Positions 22,193 to 32,470 of a DNA stretch of 64,000 nt are shown here, piece by piece; position 1 is the stretch's first letter, and each line of letters opens with the position of its first letter. The DNA comes from Omphiscola glabra (taxonomy: Eukaryota > Mollusca > Gastropoda > Lymnaeidae): positions 1,274,111 through 1,338,110 of the forward strand of contig OZ024810.1 of assembly GCA_964017045.1 (NCBI GenBank). Reading direction: 5' to 3'. The translations under genes were made by a program, and so were the position numbers. The notes beneath the pieces were generated by a model. That model saw only the letters and a list, made by a program, of their open reading frames with translations, had not been told where the DNA came from and ran no database searches.

Positions 22193-22439
22193 TGGGGAAA
22201 AACAAAAAAAGTATAACGAACGATTTTTTTTAAACACAGAACTGATACACTTAAATTTCATGAGATGCTTTTGGCAACTTTGGCCATTAGAGACTGTCTG
22301 GACGAATTACCGTACATTACGGCAAAGCCTGCAGGCATGGTCAGTCTCGGGAAGTAAAGAGCGAAAGGGGTCAGTTAGGGTCAACCAGGATAAGGTGAGC
22401 TACGTTCGAATTCCGGGGAGGGGTAGGGGGGTCAGTTAC

Positions 22440-22562
22440 GGTCAGGGTAAGGGAAGTTTTGGTGGTAAGTAAGGGAAGTTTTGGTGGTCAGTAAGGGAAG
22501 TTTTGGTGGTCAGTAAGGGACGTTTTGGTGGTCAGTAAGGGAAGTTTTGGTGGTCAGCTAAA
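22440..22562. repeat. Minisatellite, 22-bp unit
   Basis: About five copies of GGGAAGTTTTGGTGGTCAGT plus AA, nearly identical. Confidence 0.92.
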
Positions 22563-23163
22563 CCTAGAGTAAGCTCGTGTGAATAACTGAAAATCTGGGA
22601 CTTGGGGGGGGGGGGGTTGGTGTGGGGTGGGGTCCATGAGGGGATCAAAGATTAAACTAACTCATTGTTTGTACAATTAGTATACAATTTAAACATTTTT
22701 GTCGCAACAGTAGATTGACACCACGGGCTTGTCCTATTCCAAAGCTTCTACTGCTTTGCGCGTGCACCTTTAGGAAAAAAAGCGTTGCCCTTGTCAGACC
22801 GCTCTATTTCGCCAGCCCCACCCCCTGCTTTCTACGGCTATGAATACGATTGAAAATCTTAGAAGCAATTACAGTAGAACCCGGTTATGTCGACGGCCAC
22901 GGGGTATGCCAAAAGGCGTCGAGATAACCGAGGATCGAGATAAACGAAAACCAATATTGCGGCAATATATTAACATGTGCTTGAAATGTCTTTATATACA
23001 TGATGTGCGTTAATAAATGAGAATGTACATGCATGTGTTTTGGAGTTTTTTTTTTACACAACAGCGTTGCCGTTAGTTGTTTGATGAAGCGATCGGCATG
23101 CTATAAAAATGTACATACATGTTTGCTAACAACATGTTCACAGTTATCGTATGCCCGTATACT

Positions 23164-23330
23164 CAGTCGCGGAGCGAGGGGGGGGGGCAAGGGGGCATCA
23201 TGCCCCGGGCGCTACTCACAAAGGGGCGCCAAATAGTATATTTTACATATTATATTGTATGGTTTTCGAATAGGGGGGGCGCTAAAAAGGTATTGTGCCC
23301 CGGGCGCGAGTTAAGCTCGCTACGCCACTG
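23164..23330. mobile_element. hAT MITE (CAGTGGCGTAGC type), nested
   Basis: The left end is CAGTCGCGGAGCGAG and the right end in reverse complement is CAGTGGCGTAGCGAG. A perfect 8-bp target duplication CGTATACT lies at 23156-23163 and 23331-23338. The element is 167 bp, with a G run and ATGCCCCGGGCGC near the left and TGCCCCGGGCGCG near the right. No coding capacity. It inserted into the pogo-like element, so it is younger than it. Confidence 0.95.
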
Positions 23331-23592
23331 CGTATACTATTGCTTTGTGTTTTCATAAAGAGATCGCTGTAGTGATAATATTTAACGTGACATAGTCACA
23401 ACACACTGTAGTCCGCCAACACGTCTTTCCGTGCTGTGACGTCATTATTTCGCTCGACGGAACCAACCTTCCCCCACCCGCAGATAGCTAGTTCACTGTG
23501 ACACACAAAGCAACAATATGACCATCACGATCAATACGATACGTTTTGGTGATATTTTTATAACCTTTGACACACCTACCAATCCCCCTACC

Positions 23593-23778
23593 CATGGCCG
23601 GCCTTTGGCCACTGCAACCTATGCGGCCGCAATGGGCCCCGCACTTTCATAGGCCCCGCCCCGAATTTATTTTCTAATAAAAAATCTTAATTTTCACTTA
23701 CTATCCTTATTCCTACCCAGACTGGGCCCCGCGCAATCCGTTTCGCATAGGGCCCCGCAATTGTTAGGGTCGGCCCTG
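23593..23778. mobile_element. hAT MITE (CAGGGCCGGCC type), nested
   Basis: The left end is CATGGCCGGCCTTTGG. The right end in reverse complement is CAGGGCCGACCCTAAC. A perfect 8-bp target duplication CCCCTACC lies at 23585-23592 and 23779-23786. The element is 186 bp with GC-rich ends (GGGCCCCGC on both sides) and an AT-rich centre. It is a second, different hAT family inside the same host transposon. Confidence 0.95.
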
Positions 23779-24108
23779 CCCCTACCCATGTGTCTCGTAT
23801 GCCACAAATTTCCTTGACAACCAACAATGCACTGCTAAGATGGGATTGTCGATACAAACGCGAAACTACGGTAGTGAGATGGTGAAGTGGCATCGATAAC
23901 TAACTTTCCAAAAGCTGGCGATTGGTCACGGGGATCGAGATAACCAACGTTAAGTGGCAAATTTGGCCCTCTTTTGTGCTCGAGATATTAGGGTTCGGCG
24001 ACATAAAAGAATCGACATAGCCGATGAGAAAATGCTAAGACAAAAAGAGAATTTGGCGGTTTAGGGTTGGCGAATTAACAGAGGTCGAGATTAGCGGGTT
24101 CGACTGTA

Positions 24109-24476
24109 TTGCTTCGTGACATTTAAACAACCTTTTAACCTCTACTCTCTCGACGAAATCGTTTTGACGACGCAACAAGAAATGCTTTGTCACAAACACA
24201 CACACACACTTCCGTTTGTCGCATCTTGGAAGACAAGACGTAGCACATCCAATATATAACCTTGATGAATATGCCTTACACCGGAATCTCCTCTCCCTTG
24301 CGTGTCACACTGAAAGCGCCGTGGCGCGGTTAATGATTCTTTTGTCTGATGTTTTTGTTTTTCTCTATCACCTCAAGCACTTGCTGTGTTTCTTGTCTGG
24401 AGGAAATATCTCGCCATTTTGTAAAAATTAAAAGTTTTTTTTATGAGGGTTTGTCATAAACGTTTCGTATTTTTCT
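24109..24476. other. Spacer without recognisable gene
   Basis: Unique sequence with a short CACACACACA tract near 24200. A phrase GCCGTGGCGCGGTTAATG near 24318 looks like a pol III A box, but no B box follows. Confidence 0.35.
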
Positions 24477-24889
24477 TTTACACGTGTCACTGTTTTCTAT
24501 TTGCTTGTACACATGTGACATGTTTTATATTTGCATGTACACATGTGACATGTTTTATGTTTGCCTGTACACATGTGACATGTTTTATATTTGCATGTAC
24601 ACATGTGACATGTTTTATATTTGCATGTACACATGTGACATGTTTTCTATTTGCCTGTACACATGTGACATGTTTTATATTTGCATGTACACATGTGACA
24701 TGTTTTATATTTGCATGTACACATGTGACATGTTTTATATTTGCATGTACACATGTGACATGTTTTATATGTGCCTGTACACATGTGACATGTTTTATAT
24801 TTGCTTGTACACATGTGACATGTTTCATATTTGCCTGTACACATGTGACATGTTTTATATTTGCCTGTACACATGTGACATGTTTTAAT
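24477..24889. repeat. Minisatellite, 30-bp unit, about 13.7 copies
   Basis: The unit is TGTACACATGTGACATGTTT plus TATATTTGCC. Each unit has the 8-bp palindrome CACATGTG. Variation is almost confined to TTGCC/TTGCA/TTGCT. Open in two frames on each strand (98-153 codons), with ten-residue Cys-rich repeats such as FACTHVTCFI. This is a by-product of a 30-bp unit without stops. Confidence 0.96.
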
Positions 24890-25374
24890 TGTGAACGTAT
24901 ATAACACAAATTTATGTTTTATAATCCAAGTGTCAAATACCATTTATTTTTTCACTGAGCAGTTGTCATAAATGTCATAAATGTCATGAAAGTTCTATTG
25001 CGCTTTTATTTTTTTCGTATGTAAAAATTTTTTTTAGTTCATGGTACATTTGTCAAAAATGTATATTTGATTGTTGATGTATGACACATGTATTGTAAAT
25101 TATTTGTACATATGTAACAATGTAATAAGATGTTACTACATTTTTGTTTTGTTTTGTTCTAAAATGTGGAGGATTTTCATTAGATCAATATAAAAACATG
25201 AATGTCTAAACGATTCTCAACATGTTATACACGTGACTACACAGTAACGCTACAGTGCTCCAGGTGTTACCACTGTTTGTAACAAGAAGGCACAAAATGT
25301 GCATCCAATCAGAAGGAATTAATATGCGAAGGAGGACATCGTTATTGTATTCAACAGTTTATTAATGTGATACA
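24890..25374. other. Spacer without recognisable gene
   Basis: AT-rich unique sequence. ATAAATGTC is repeated in short tandem at 24968-24990. Nothing else seen. Confidence 0.4.
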
Positions 25375-25470
25375 TTCCAGTCTCAGACACCTTCCAGTCT
25401 CAGACACCTTCCAGTCCCAAACACCTTCCAGTCTTAGACACCTTCGGGTCTCAAACACCTTCCAGAACAG
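25375..25470. repeat. Minisatellite, 17-bp unit
   Basis: About 5.5 copies of TCTCAGACACCTTCCAG. Confidence 0.88.
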
Positions 25471-25621
25471 GGTCTCACCAGGACAGGGTGTCAACAGAGC
25501 AGGGGAAATTAGAGCATGGGGCTCTCGAGCAGGCAATCTGGGAGGAGGTCCACGTGGGAAGTCTTGAGGTGTGAAACCACGAGGTTACCGCACTCGGTGA
25601 CACCAACCCAGGATGCGCCTC

Positions 25622-25713
25622 TGTACATCCGATACTTTTGTACATCCGATACTTTTGTACATCCGATACTTTTGTACATCCGATACTTTTGTACATCCGA
25701 TACTTTTGTACAC
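25622..25713. repeat. Minisatellite, 17-bp unit
   Basis: About 5.4 copies of TACTTTTGTACATCCGA, nearly identical. Confidence 0.92.
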
Positions 25714-25952
25714 AATTCCTAGTTAATATAGATATTTCGTCGAAGTCATTCTCATCAAAAGCATTCTATAATTAGACTGGGAATTCCCATAAGTTATGGA
25801 CGTGTAATTGAGAATTTCCGGGGGTGTGCGAGAATTGGGAATAACCGTTGATAAATTTAGAGTCTTTCATTGAACACGATCTGTTCCTAGCATTCGATCG
25901 TGATTGGCTTTTGTATAATGTTCATTAAACTCACAAGGCAGCCATTCTAAGG

Positions 25953-26354
25953 GTATTAGGGGTGCAATGTATTAGGGGTGCAATGTATTAGGGGTGCAAT
26001 GTATTAGGGGTGCAATGTATTAGAGGTGCAATGTATTAGGGGTGCAATGTATTAGGGGTGCAATGTATTAGGGGTGCAATGTATTAGGGGTGCAATGTAT
26101 TAGGGGTGCAATGTATTAGGGGTGCAATGTATTAGGGGTGCAATGTATTAGGGGTGCAATGTATTAGGGGTGCAATGTATTAGGGGTGCAATGTATTAGG
26201 GGTGCAATGTATTAGGGGTGCAATGTATTAGGGGTGCAATGTATTAGGGGCGCAATGTATTAGGGGTGCAATGTATTAGGGGTGCAATGTATTAGGGGTG
26301 CAATGTATTAGGGGCGCAATGTATTAGGGGTGCAATGTATTAGGGGTGCAATGT
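25953..26354. repeat. Minisatellite with telomere-like core, 16-bp unit, about 25 copies
   Basis: Copies of GTATTAGGGGTGCAAT. Nearly all units are identical, with rare GGGGCGC or GAGGTGC changes. Each unit carries TTAGGGG, which contains the metazoan telomere hexamer TTAGGG. Confidence 0.97.
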
Positions 26355-26387
26355 ACATATAAACAGGTACGTTTGAAGTATGAAATA

Positions 26388-26478
26388 GGTGTACATGCAA
26401 GTACAAGGTGTTCATGCAAGTACAAGGTGTACGTGCAAGTACAAGGTGTTCATGCAAGTGCATGCACGTACTGTAGGT
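26388..26478. repeat. Minisatellite, 19-bp unit
   Basis: About 4.5 copies of TGCAAGTACAAGGTGTTCA. Confidence 0.85.
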
Positions 26479-26574
26479 ACACTATGTGAAATCTAATTGA
26501 ACAAAAGAATGTCTATTCATGTCTACCAGAATGGAATATAAAATATATTTTCTGCATGGGAAACAGCTGATTCG

Positions 26575-26740
26575 TAATTTACTGGCCGAGTTGTCTAAAC
26601 TGAGTTACTCCCAAGCTGGTCGACTCGAGTTTAATCCCCAGCAAAAGCAAAGACATCCCCTGCACCCCGGGAAGCTGTCACTCATTAACCTTGGATGCAA
26701 ACTCATCTAAGAGAAAGGAACTCTGAAATCAAACCCGATT
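26575..26740 (+). mobile_element. tRNA-derived SINE
   Basis: The start reads like a tRNA with pol III promoter boxes: A box TGGCCGAGTTGTCTA at 26583-26597 and B box TCGAGTTTAATCC at about 26625-26637, roughly 35 bp apart. A non-tRNA body follows (CACTCATTAACCTTGGATGC and AACTCTGAAATCAAACCCG). The leading part keeps the Leu/Ser-type GGCCGAGT motif. I could not find a clear target duplication or A-rich tail, so the ends are approximate. A 63-codon frame overlapping it is not a gene. Confidence 0.7.
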
Positions 26741-27488
26741 TGTTTTCATTTTTACAAATTCTTCAAGCTACACCCTCCCCCCCCCATCCATATCTCATCA
26801 CATTTACCCACCTGGTACATCCCAAGGTCTCATCCACTTCTATCCACATACCACCATCCACATGCATTCGAAACACACTTTCTTCACAATCCACCCTCAT
26901 TCGTTCACATAAACCCCACATGGCCACATTCATCCACCCACACTCATTCACCCACAGGTAACCAAAGCTCACCACACCCACACGATTCAAATTCCTGTCA
27001 GACATGTTCAGAACTACGACAGCCATTTTTTGTTGGCTGTGTGCAGAGAATCCTTGAAACCAAACTGCTCTCTTGTCCTGCCGAGATTTGTGTCAGATGT
27101 AAACAAGATGGCGTCAAACATCGCTTCCCTCCCTCCACGCTATGCCTTATAAACTGAGCATCTAATGGCTTCCTGTGGGTCGGTGTACGAGGGATGGAAT
27201 ATAAACTGAACGATGTAACGGAGGGAAGAATGAAGATAAATACAAATGTGGTTTTTTATGTGGAATCATGTACTGGAAACAGTGGAGTTAGACAAACCCA
27301 CGTGTAATGGAAGATAAATTAACAAACCTAAAAACAAAGTTGTTCGTATCAATCCCTTATACAATATACATGCAACATTAGAAAGGGGGGTGTCTGGAAA
27401 TAACATGCATTGAGGTAGCGCACTTTATAAGAATCACAATTAGTGTTCTGTCTCTCCTGATTGTGTGACGCTTCTATTGGCAAACTGT
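26741..27488. other. Spacer without recognisable gene
   Basis: Unique sequence. 26765-26960 is C-rich with CACCCAC and CATCCAC phrases in loose order, possibly a decayed repeat. An AAGATGG-bearing stretch near 27100 is unremarkable. Confidence 0.4.
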
Positions 27489-27966
27489 GTCCATGACTAC
27501 ACAGACTGCGTTTAAATAGGTGCATCAAATGAACATCTATGTCCATTACTCATGTCCATTACTACACAGACCAGGTTTACCAATGCGCATCCAATGACCA
27601 CCTATGTCCTTGACTACACAGACCATGTGTACATAGGTGCATCTAATGACCACCTATGTCCTTGACTAGACAGACCATGTGTACATAGGTGCAGCTAATG
27701 ACCACCTGTGTCCTTGACTACACAGACCATGTGTACATAGATGCATCTAATGACCACCTATGTCCTTGACTACACAGACCATGTGTACATAGATGCATCT
27801 AATGACCACCTATGTCCTTGACTACACAGACCATGTGTACATAAGTGCATCCAAAGACCACCTATGTCCTTGACTACACAGACCATGTGTACATAGGTGC
27901 ATCTAATGACCACCTATGTCCTTGACTACACAGACCATGTGTACATAAGTGCATCCAAAGACCACT
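27489..27966. repeat. Minisatellite, 52-bp unit, about 8-9 copies
   Basis: The unit contains CTATGTCCTTGACTACACAG, ACCATGTGTACATAGGTGCA and TCTAATGACCAC. The first two copies are strongly diverged and the rest close. Confidence 0.95.
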
Positions 27967-27988
27967 TGGTTAGTTATTAGATATTTCC

Positions 27989-28616
27989 CGACAACATACG
28001 ACTTGACCAAAGTAGACGGACAACATAAGACTTGACCAAAGTAGATGGACAACATAAGACTTGACCAAAGTAGACGGACAACATAAGACTTGACCAAAGT
28101 AGACGGACAACATAAGACTTGACCAAAGTAGACGGACAACATAAGACTTGACCAAAGTAGACGGACAACATAAGACTTGACCAAAGTAGACGGACAACAT
28201 AAGACTTGACCAAAGTAGATGGACAACATAAGACTTGACCAAAGTAGACGGACAACATAAGACTTGACCAAAGTAGACGGACAACATAAGACTTGACCAA
28301 AGTAGACGGACAACATAAGACTTGACCAAAGTAGACGGACAACATAAGACTTGACCAAAGTAGACGGACAACATAAGACTTGACCAAAGTAGACGGACAC
28401 CATAAGACTTGACCAAAGTAGACGGACAACATAAGACTTGACCAAAGTAGACGGACAACATAAGACTTGACCAAAGTAGACGGACAACATAAGACTTGAC
28501 CAAAGTAGACGGACAACATAAGACTTGACCAAAGTAGACGGACAACATAAGACTTGACCAAAGTAGACGGACAACATAAGACTTGACCAAAATAGACGGA
28601 CAACATAAGACTTGAC
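27989..28616. repeat. Minisatellite, 29-bp unit, about 21.7 copies
   Basis: The unit is GACTTGACCAAAGTAGACGG plus ACAACATAA. It is very homogeneous, with rare GATGG and ACACC changes. Since 29 is not divisible by 3, three units (87 bp) form a 29-residue peptide cycle, and all three minus frames remain open (206-319 codons). That triple openness follows from a unit with no stop in any minus frame and does not indicate a gene. Confidence 0.97.
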
Positions 28617-28665
28617 TGACAAGACGTTTGTTTGTGTGTGTGTTTGTTTTTTTAAAAAAGGAGTT

Positions 28666-28890
28666 GTGCTGAGGGTTAGGGATGTTGCTGAAGGTGGTGT
28701 TAGGGCTAGGGTTAAGGTGTTTGCTGAATGTAGTGTTAGGGCTAGGGTTGAGGAGTTTGCTGAATGTAGTGTTAGGGCTAGGGTTGAGGAGTTTGCTGAA
28801 TGTAGTGTTAGAGAGGTTGCTGAAGTTAGTGTTAGGGTTAGGGAGTTTGCTGAAGTTAGCATTAGGGAAGTTGCTGAAGGTAGTGTAGGT
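28666..28890. repeat. Minisatellite with TTAGGG motifs, 36-bp unit
   Basis: About six copies with GAGGAGTTTGCTGAATGTAG and TGTTAGGGCTAGGGTT. One copy at 28832-28843 has two perfect adjacent TTAGGG hexamers. Variants of the hexamer (CTAGGG) fill the other copies. Confidence 0.92.
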
Positions 28891-29122
28891 TAGTACAACT
28901 TAAGCGTCGATACAAACGTATTCATTTGAGATCATGTGCACCTTAATAGGGAGGAAACGACCAATAAAAATTGCCTGGGACATAAAATTAGCGAAATAGT
29001 TCAGAGAAACGAGAAAAGGGAAAGACAATCCGGATGGAGTTGGGAAATAAATGAAGATATATTACCTTCCCTTTTTTTAAAGTTTGATTTCTTTAACATC
29101 GTGTGGTGGTCGTGGGGGTGTG

Positions 29123-29388
29123 GGATGAAATCGAGTGGACTTGTCGAGGGGTAAAATCGAGTGGACTTGTCGAGGGGTAAAGTAGAGTGGACTTGTCGAG
29201 GGGTAAAGTAGAGTGGACTTGTCGAGGGGTAAAGTAGAGTGGACTTGTCGAGGGGTAAAGTCGAGTGGACTTGTCGAGGGGTAAAGTCGAGTGGACTTGT
29301 CGAGGGGTAAAGTAGAGTGGACTTGTCGAGGGGTAAAGTAGAGTGGACTTGTCGAGGGGTAAAGTCGAGTGGACTTTTCGAAGGGTAA
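29123..29388. repeat. Minisatellite, 26-bp unit, subfamily A
   Basis: About ten copies of GAGTGGACTTGTCGAGGGGT plus AAAGTA or AAAGTC. It adjoins subfamily B, with a transitional copy near 29365-29390 (CTTTTCGAAGGG). Confidence 0.95.
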
Positions 29389-29662
29389 AGTAGAGGGGAG
29401 TAGTCAAGGGGTAAAGTAGAGGAGAGTAGTCAAGGGGTAAAGTAGAGGGGAGTAGTCAAGGGGTAAAGTAGAGGGGAGTAGTCAAGGGGTAAAGTAGAGG
29501 AGAGTAGTCAAGGGGTAAAGTAGAGGGGAGTAGTCAAGGGGTAAAGTAGAGGAGAGTAGTCAAGGGGTAAAGTAGAGGAGAGTAGTCAAGGGGTAAAGTA
29601 GAGGGGAGTAGTCAAGGGGTAAAGTAGAGGGGAGTAGTCAAGGGGTAAAGTAGAGGGGAGTA
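29389..29662. repeat. Minisatellite, 26-bp unit, subfamily B
   Basis: About ten and a half copies of GAGGGGAGTAGTCAAGGGGT plus AAAGTA, alternating with GAGGAGAG. It is the same 26-bp framework as block A but fixed for different bases at five or six sites. Confidence 0.95.
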
Positions 29663-29738
29663 GACTGAAGTGATTGCTTTAGCGCCCTTTGTCTAAAATT
29701 ATTATTGTTTGGTTTTGTTTTTTATAATAATAATTAAT

Positions 29739-29800
29739 TGACAAGTGTAATGATATAACCAGTGACAAGTGTAAGGATATAACCAGTGACAAGTGAAAGA
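29739..29800. repeat. Short outlier of the 24-bp minisatellite
   Basis: About 2.6 copies of GACAAGTGTAATGATATAAC plus CAGT, the same unit as the array at 30.69-31.03 kb. Confidence 0.9.
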
Positions 29801-29954
29801 TAACACAATTTTTTCTGGAATATTTAATTTAATTCGGGGGTTCTAAAACGTTTGGCAGCCCCCCCCCCCCACCCCCACCCTCATTTGCTTTCAAAACATT
29901 TCCCGCACTCGGAATAAAAAGGAAAAGCTAATAACATACCATTGAACTTTTTTT

Positions 29955-30242
29955 ATTAGGCGGAAGTGAGTTTAGTTGGAGGAATAGAGAGACAGGAGGA
30001 AGTTGCTTTAGATAGAAAGAAAAGAGAGAAATGTGGCAGAAGGAAGTGGAATTAGATGGGAGGAATTGAGAGACATATGACAGGATGAATTGGCATTATA
30101 TCGGAGAAATGGAGCGAAATGTGGCAGGAGGAAGTGGCATTAGATGGTAGGAATAGAACGACATATTACAGAAGGAATTGGCATTATATTGGAGGAATAG
30201 AGATAAACGTGTCAGGAGGAAGTGGCATTAGATGGGAGGAAA
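29955..30242. repeat. Degenerate minisatellite, about 45-48 bp
   Basis: About six copies with CAGGAGGAAGTGGCATTAGA and GGGAGGAATAGAGAGACAT in imperfect form. Purine-rich and old. Confidence 0.75.
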
Positions 30243-30493
30243 CGTTTATAACCTAGTCGATTGGGCAATGGAGGTCACAGCGGGTAGAAAGGTCGCATGT
30301 AAGAATTGGGTCAAGCTGTGCTTTAACAAGACAGACGAGACCGGATGATGAAGTGATAAACTGCTAGGTCCCATGTGTTGTTGTGGGCATGTGTGGTTGG
30401 GGACACGTGTGGTTGTGTGTGCAATAGAAATGCTATTTAATGAAACTTAACTGCGATAAGTGAAGGGATATGCAATCTTCACTTGTATCAATA

Positions 30494-30671
30494 TAGCGAA
30501 ACCTGGAAATAACACTAACATCTTAAAAAGCGCAGAAAAGTGCTGTTATTTGCAGGGATGGGGCTATTTACAGGTTCAGTCAGTGTTAAATTATTGTTCA
30601 GTGCCGGAATAAGTTAGCGCATATGCCAGTGACAGTGCTGTTTCAAGGCTCGTGATTTCAAGGTTTCGCTG
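30494..30671. mobile_element. Small TA-flanked MITE
   Basis: The left end is TAGCGAAACCTGGAAATAAC and the right end in reverse complement is CAGCGAAACCTTGAAATCAC, with 17 of 20 positions equal. TA flanks both sides (30492-30493 and 30672-30673), pointing to a Tc1/mariner-pogo transposase source. It is 178 bp long with no coding capacity. It lies immediately left of the 24-bp minisatellite. Confidence 0.8.
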
Positions 30672-30689
30672 TACAACCAATAACACTTG

Positions 30690-31035
30690 AAAGGACGGAA
30701 CCCGTGACAAGTGTTAGGACATAACCCAGGACAAGTGAAAGGACATAACCCAGGACAAGTGAAAGGACATAACCCAGGACAAGTGAAAGGACATTAAAAA
30801 ATGAGAAGTGTAAGGATATAACCAGTGACTAGTGTAAGGATATAACCAGTGACTAGTGTAAGGATATAACCCAGGACAAGTGTAAGGATATAACCAGTGA
30901 CAAGTGTAAGGATATAACCTGTGAAAAGTAGGATATAACCAGTGACAAGTGTAAGGATATAACCTGTGACAAGTGTAATGATATAGCCACATATAACTGT
31001 TCGGACGGAACCAGTGACAAATGTATTGACATAAG
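30690..31035. repeat. Minisatellite, 24-bp unit
   Basis: About 14 copies of GACAAGTGTAAGGATATAAC plus CAGT. Variants are CCAGGACAAGTGAAAGGACAT on the left and CCTGTGACAAG on the right. Minus-strand open frames read eight-residue Tyr/Thr/His repeats and are not genes. Confidence 0.93.
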
Positions 31036-31204
31036 GCAAATGGATGGACAGCTGTCTTGGACAGAGCCTCAGTCGAGCCACACGCAGAGCTGTGGATTAG
31101 GATAAGATTGAAATAAGCCAATAAAGCATTCAGGGGCGTGTGCACCCAGCGTGCAATCAAACATTTTGATCTGTTTCCCAGAATAAGCCGTCGGCGTTGT
31201 CCTA

Positions 31205-31705
31205 CTTTAATGTTCAGTCTTTCTCTCTTTCAATCTTTCTCTCTTTCAATCTTTCTCTCTTTCAATCTTTCTCTCTTTCAATCTTTCTCTCTTTCAATCT
31301 TTCTCTCTTTCAATCTTTCTCTTTCAATCTTTCTCTCTTTCAATATTTATCTCTTTCAATCTTTCTCTCTTTCAGCCTTTCTCTCCTTCAGTCCTTCTCT
31401 CTTTCAATCTTTCTCTCTTTCAATCTTTCTCTCTTTCAATCTTTCTCTCTTTCAATCTTTCTCTCTTTTAATCTTTCTCTCTTTCAATCTTTATCTCTTT
31501 CAATCTTTATCTCTTTCAATCTTTATCTCTTTCAATCTTTCTCTCTTTCAATATTTCTCTCTTTTAATATTTCTCTCTTTCAATCTTTCTCTCTGTTAAT
31601 CTTTCTCTCTGTCAATCTTTCTCTCTGTCAATCATTCTCTCTTTCAGATTTTCTCTTTTTCGTTCTTTCTCTCTTTCAATCTTTCTCTCTCTCAATTTTT
31701 CCCTT
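31205..31705. repeat. Pyrimidine minisatellite, 16-bp unit, about 30 copies
   Basis: Copies of TCTTTCTCTCTTTCAA. Polypyrimidine, with CTTTAAT and CTGTCAAT variants to the right. Open Phe/Leu/Ser frames of 153-187 codons are artefacts. Confidence 0.95.
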
Positions 31706-32100
31706 TTCAATCTTTCGCTCTATATCTCTCTCTGTCTCTATCTCTAACCCCTCTCTCTAAATCTCTCTTTAATTATTTTTCTCTCTCTCTTTAAATCTCC
31801 CTCTCTCTTACACTCTTTATCTTTTTTCTCTCTTTCTAAATCTCTCTCTCTCTCACTATCTAACACTGCCTTTAACTCTTTTCTCTCTATATAAATATAT
31901 CTCTAACTCTCTGTCTAACTTTCAATATCTCTTCTTAACTCTAACTCTCTTTATCTCTCTATAACTACTGACATCTCTGTCTCTCTAACTCTCTTTAATT
32001 CTCTCTCTAGCACTCTCCTTATGTCTCTGTCGTTCCGTATTTCTCTCTTCCTCTGTCTGTCGTTCCGTATTTCTCTCTTCCTCTGTCTGTCGTTCAGTCT
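31706..32100. repeat. CT-rich low-complexity tract
   Basis: Degenerate CTCTCTAAATCTCTCT sequence that continues the preceding array without a clear unit. A 30-bp phrase with GTCGTTCCGTATTTCTCTC is repeated twice at 32027-32090. Confidence 0.85.
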
Positions 32101-32104
32101 CTTT

Positions 32105-32470
32105 CTACCAATCATGCTCCCTTAACAGTCACCATTCCTCTACCAATCACCCTCCCTTTACAGTCATCATGCTTCTACCAATCATGCTCCCTTTACAGTC
32201 ATAATTCCTCTACCAATCATCCCACCTTTACACTTATCATTCCTCTACCAATCATCCCACCTTTCAGTCACCATTCCTCTACCAATCACCCTCCCTTTAC
32301 AGTCATCATGCCTCTACCAATCATGCTCCCTTTACAGTCATAATTCCTCTACCAATCATCCCACCTTTACAGTCATCATTCCTCTACTAATCATGCTCTT
32401 TACAATCATCCTTTCTCTAAAATTATCCACTCTCAAAATTCCTCCTCCTTTACCAATCATTCACCTCTAC
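32105..32470. repeat. Minisatellite, 35-bp unit
   Basis: About 9-10 copies with CTCTACCAATCATGCTCCCT and TTACAGTCATCATTC. ATCATCCCACC and ATCACCCTCCC variants recur. Confidence 0.92.

Larger units (their letters stand above)
22872..24106. mobile_element. Pogo/Tigger-like non-autonomous DNA transposon, carrying two nested hAT MITEs
   Basis: The left end is CAGTAGAACCCGGTTATGTC and the right end in reverse complement is CAGTCGAACCCGCTAATCTC. TA stands on both sides (22870-22871 and 24107-24108), as expected for Tc1/mariner-pogo insertions. Subterminal phrases ATCGAGATAA recur inside both ends. Two hAT elements (23164-23330 and 23593-23778) lie inside. Without them and their target duplications it would be about 870 bp. 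No transposase frame is visible. Confidence 0.8.

Noticed and set aside
24310..24345. tRNA or SINE from the TGGCGCGGTTAATG A-box-like motif
   Set aside because: No B box in the next 80 bases.
27903..28862. 319-codon minus frame as a membrane protein
   Set aside because: It translates a 29-bp unit open in all three minus frames. The hydrophobic look follows from the unit.
25953..28890. True telomere
   Set aside because: TTAGGG occurs inside longer units and is not in a continuous hexamer array. Sequence continues on both sides.
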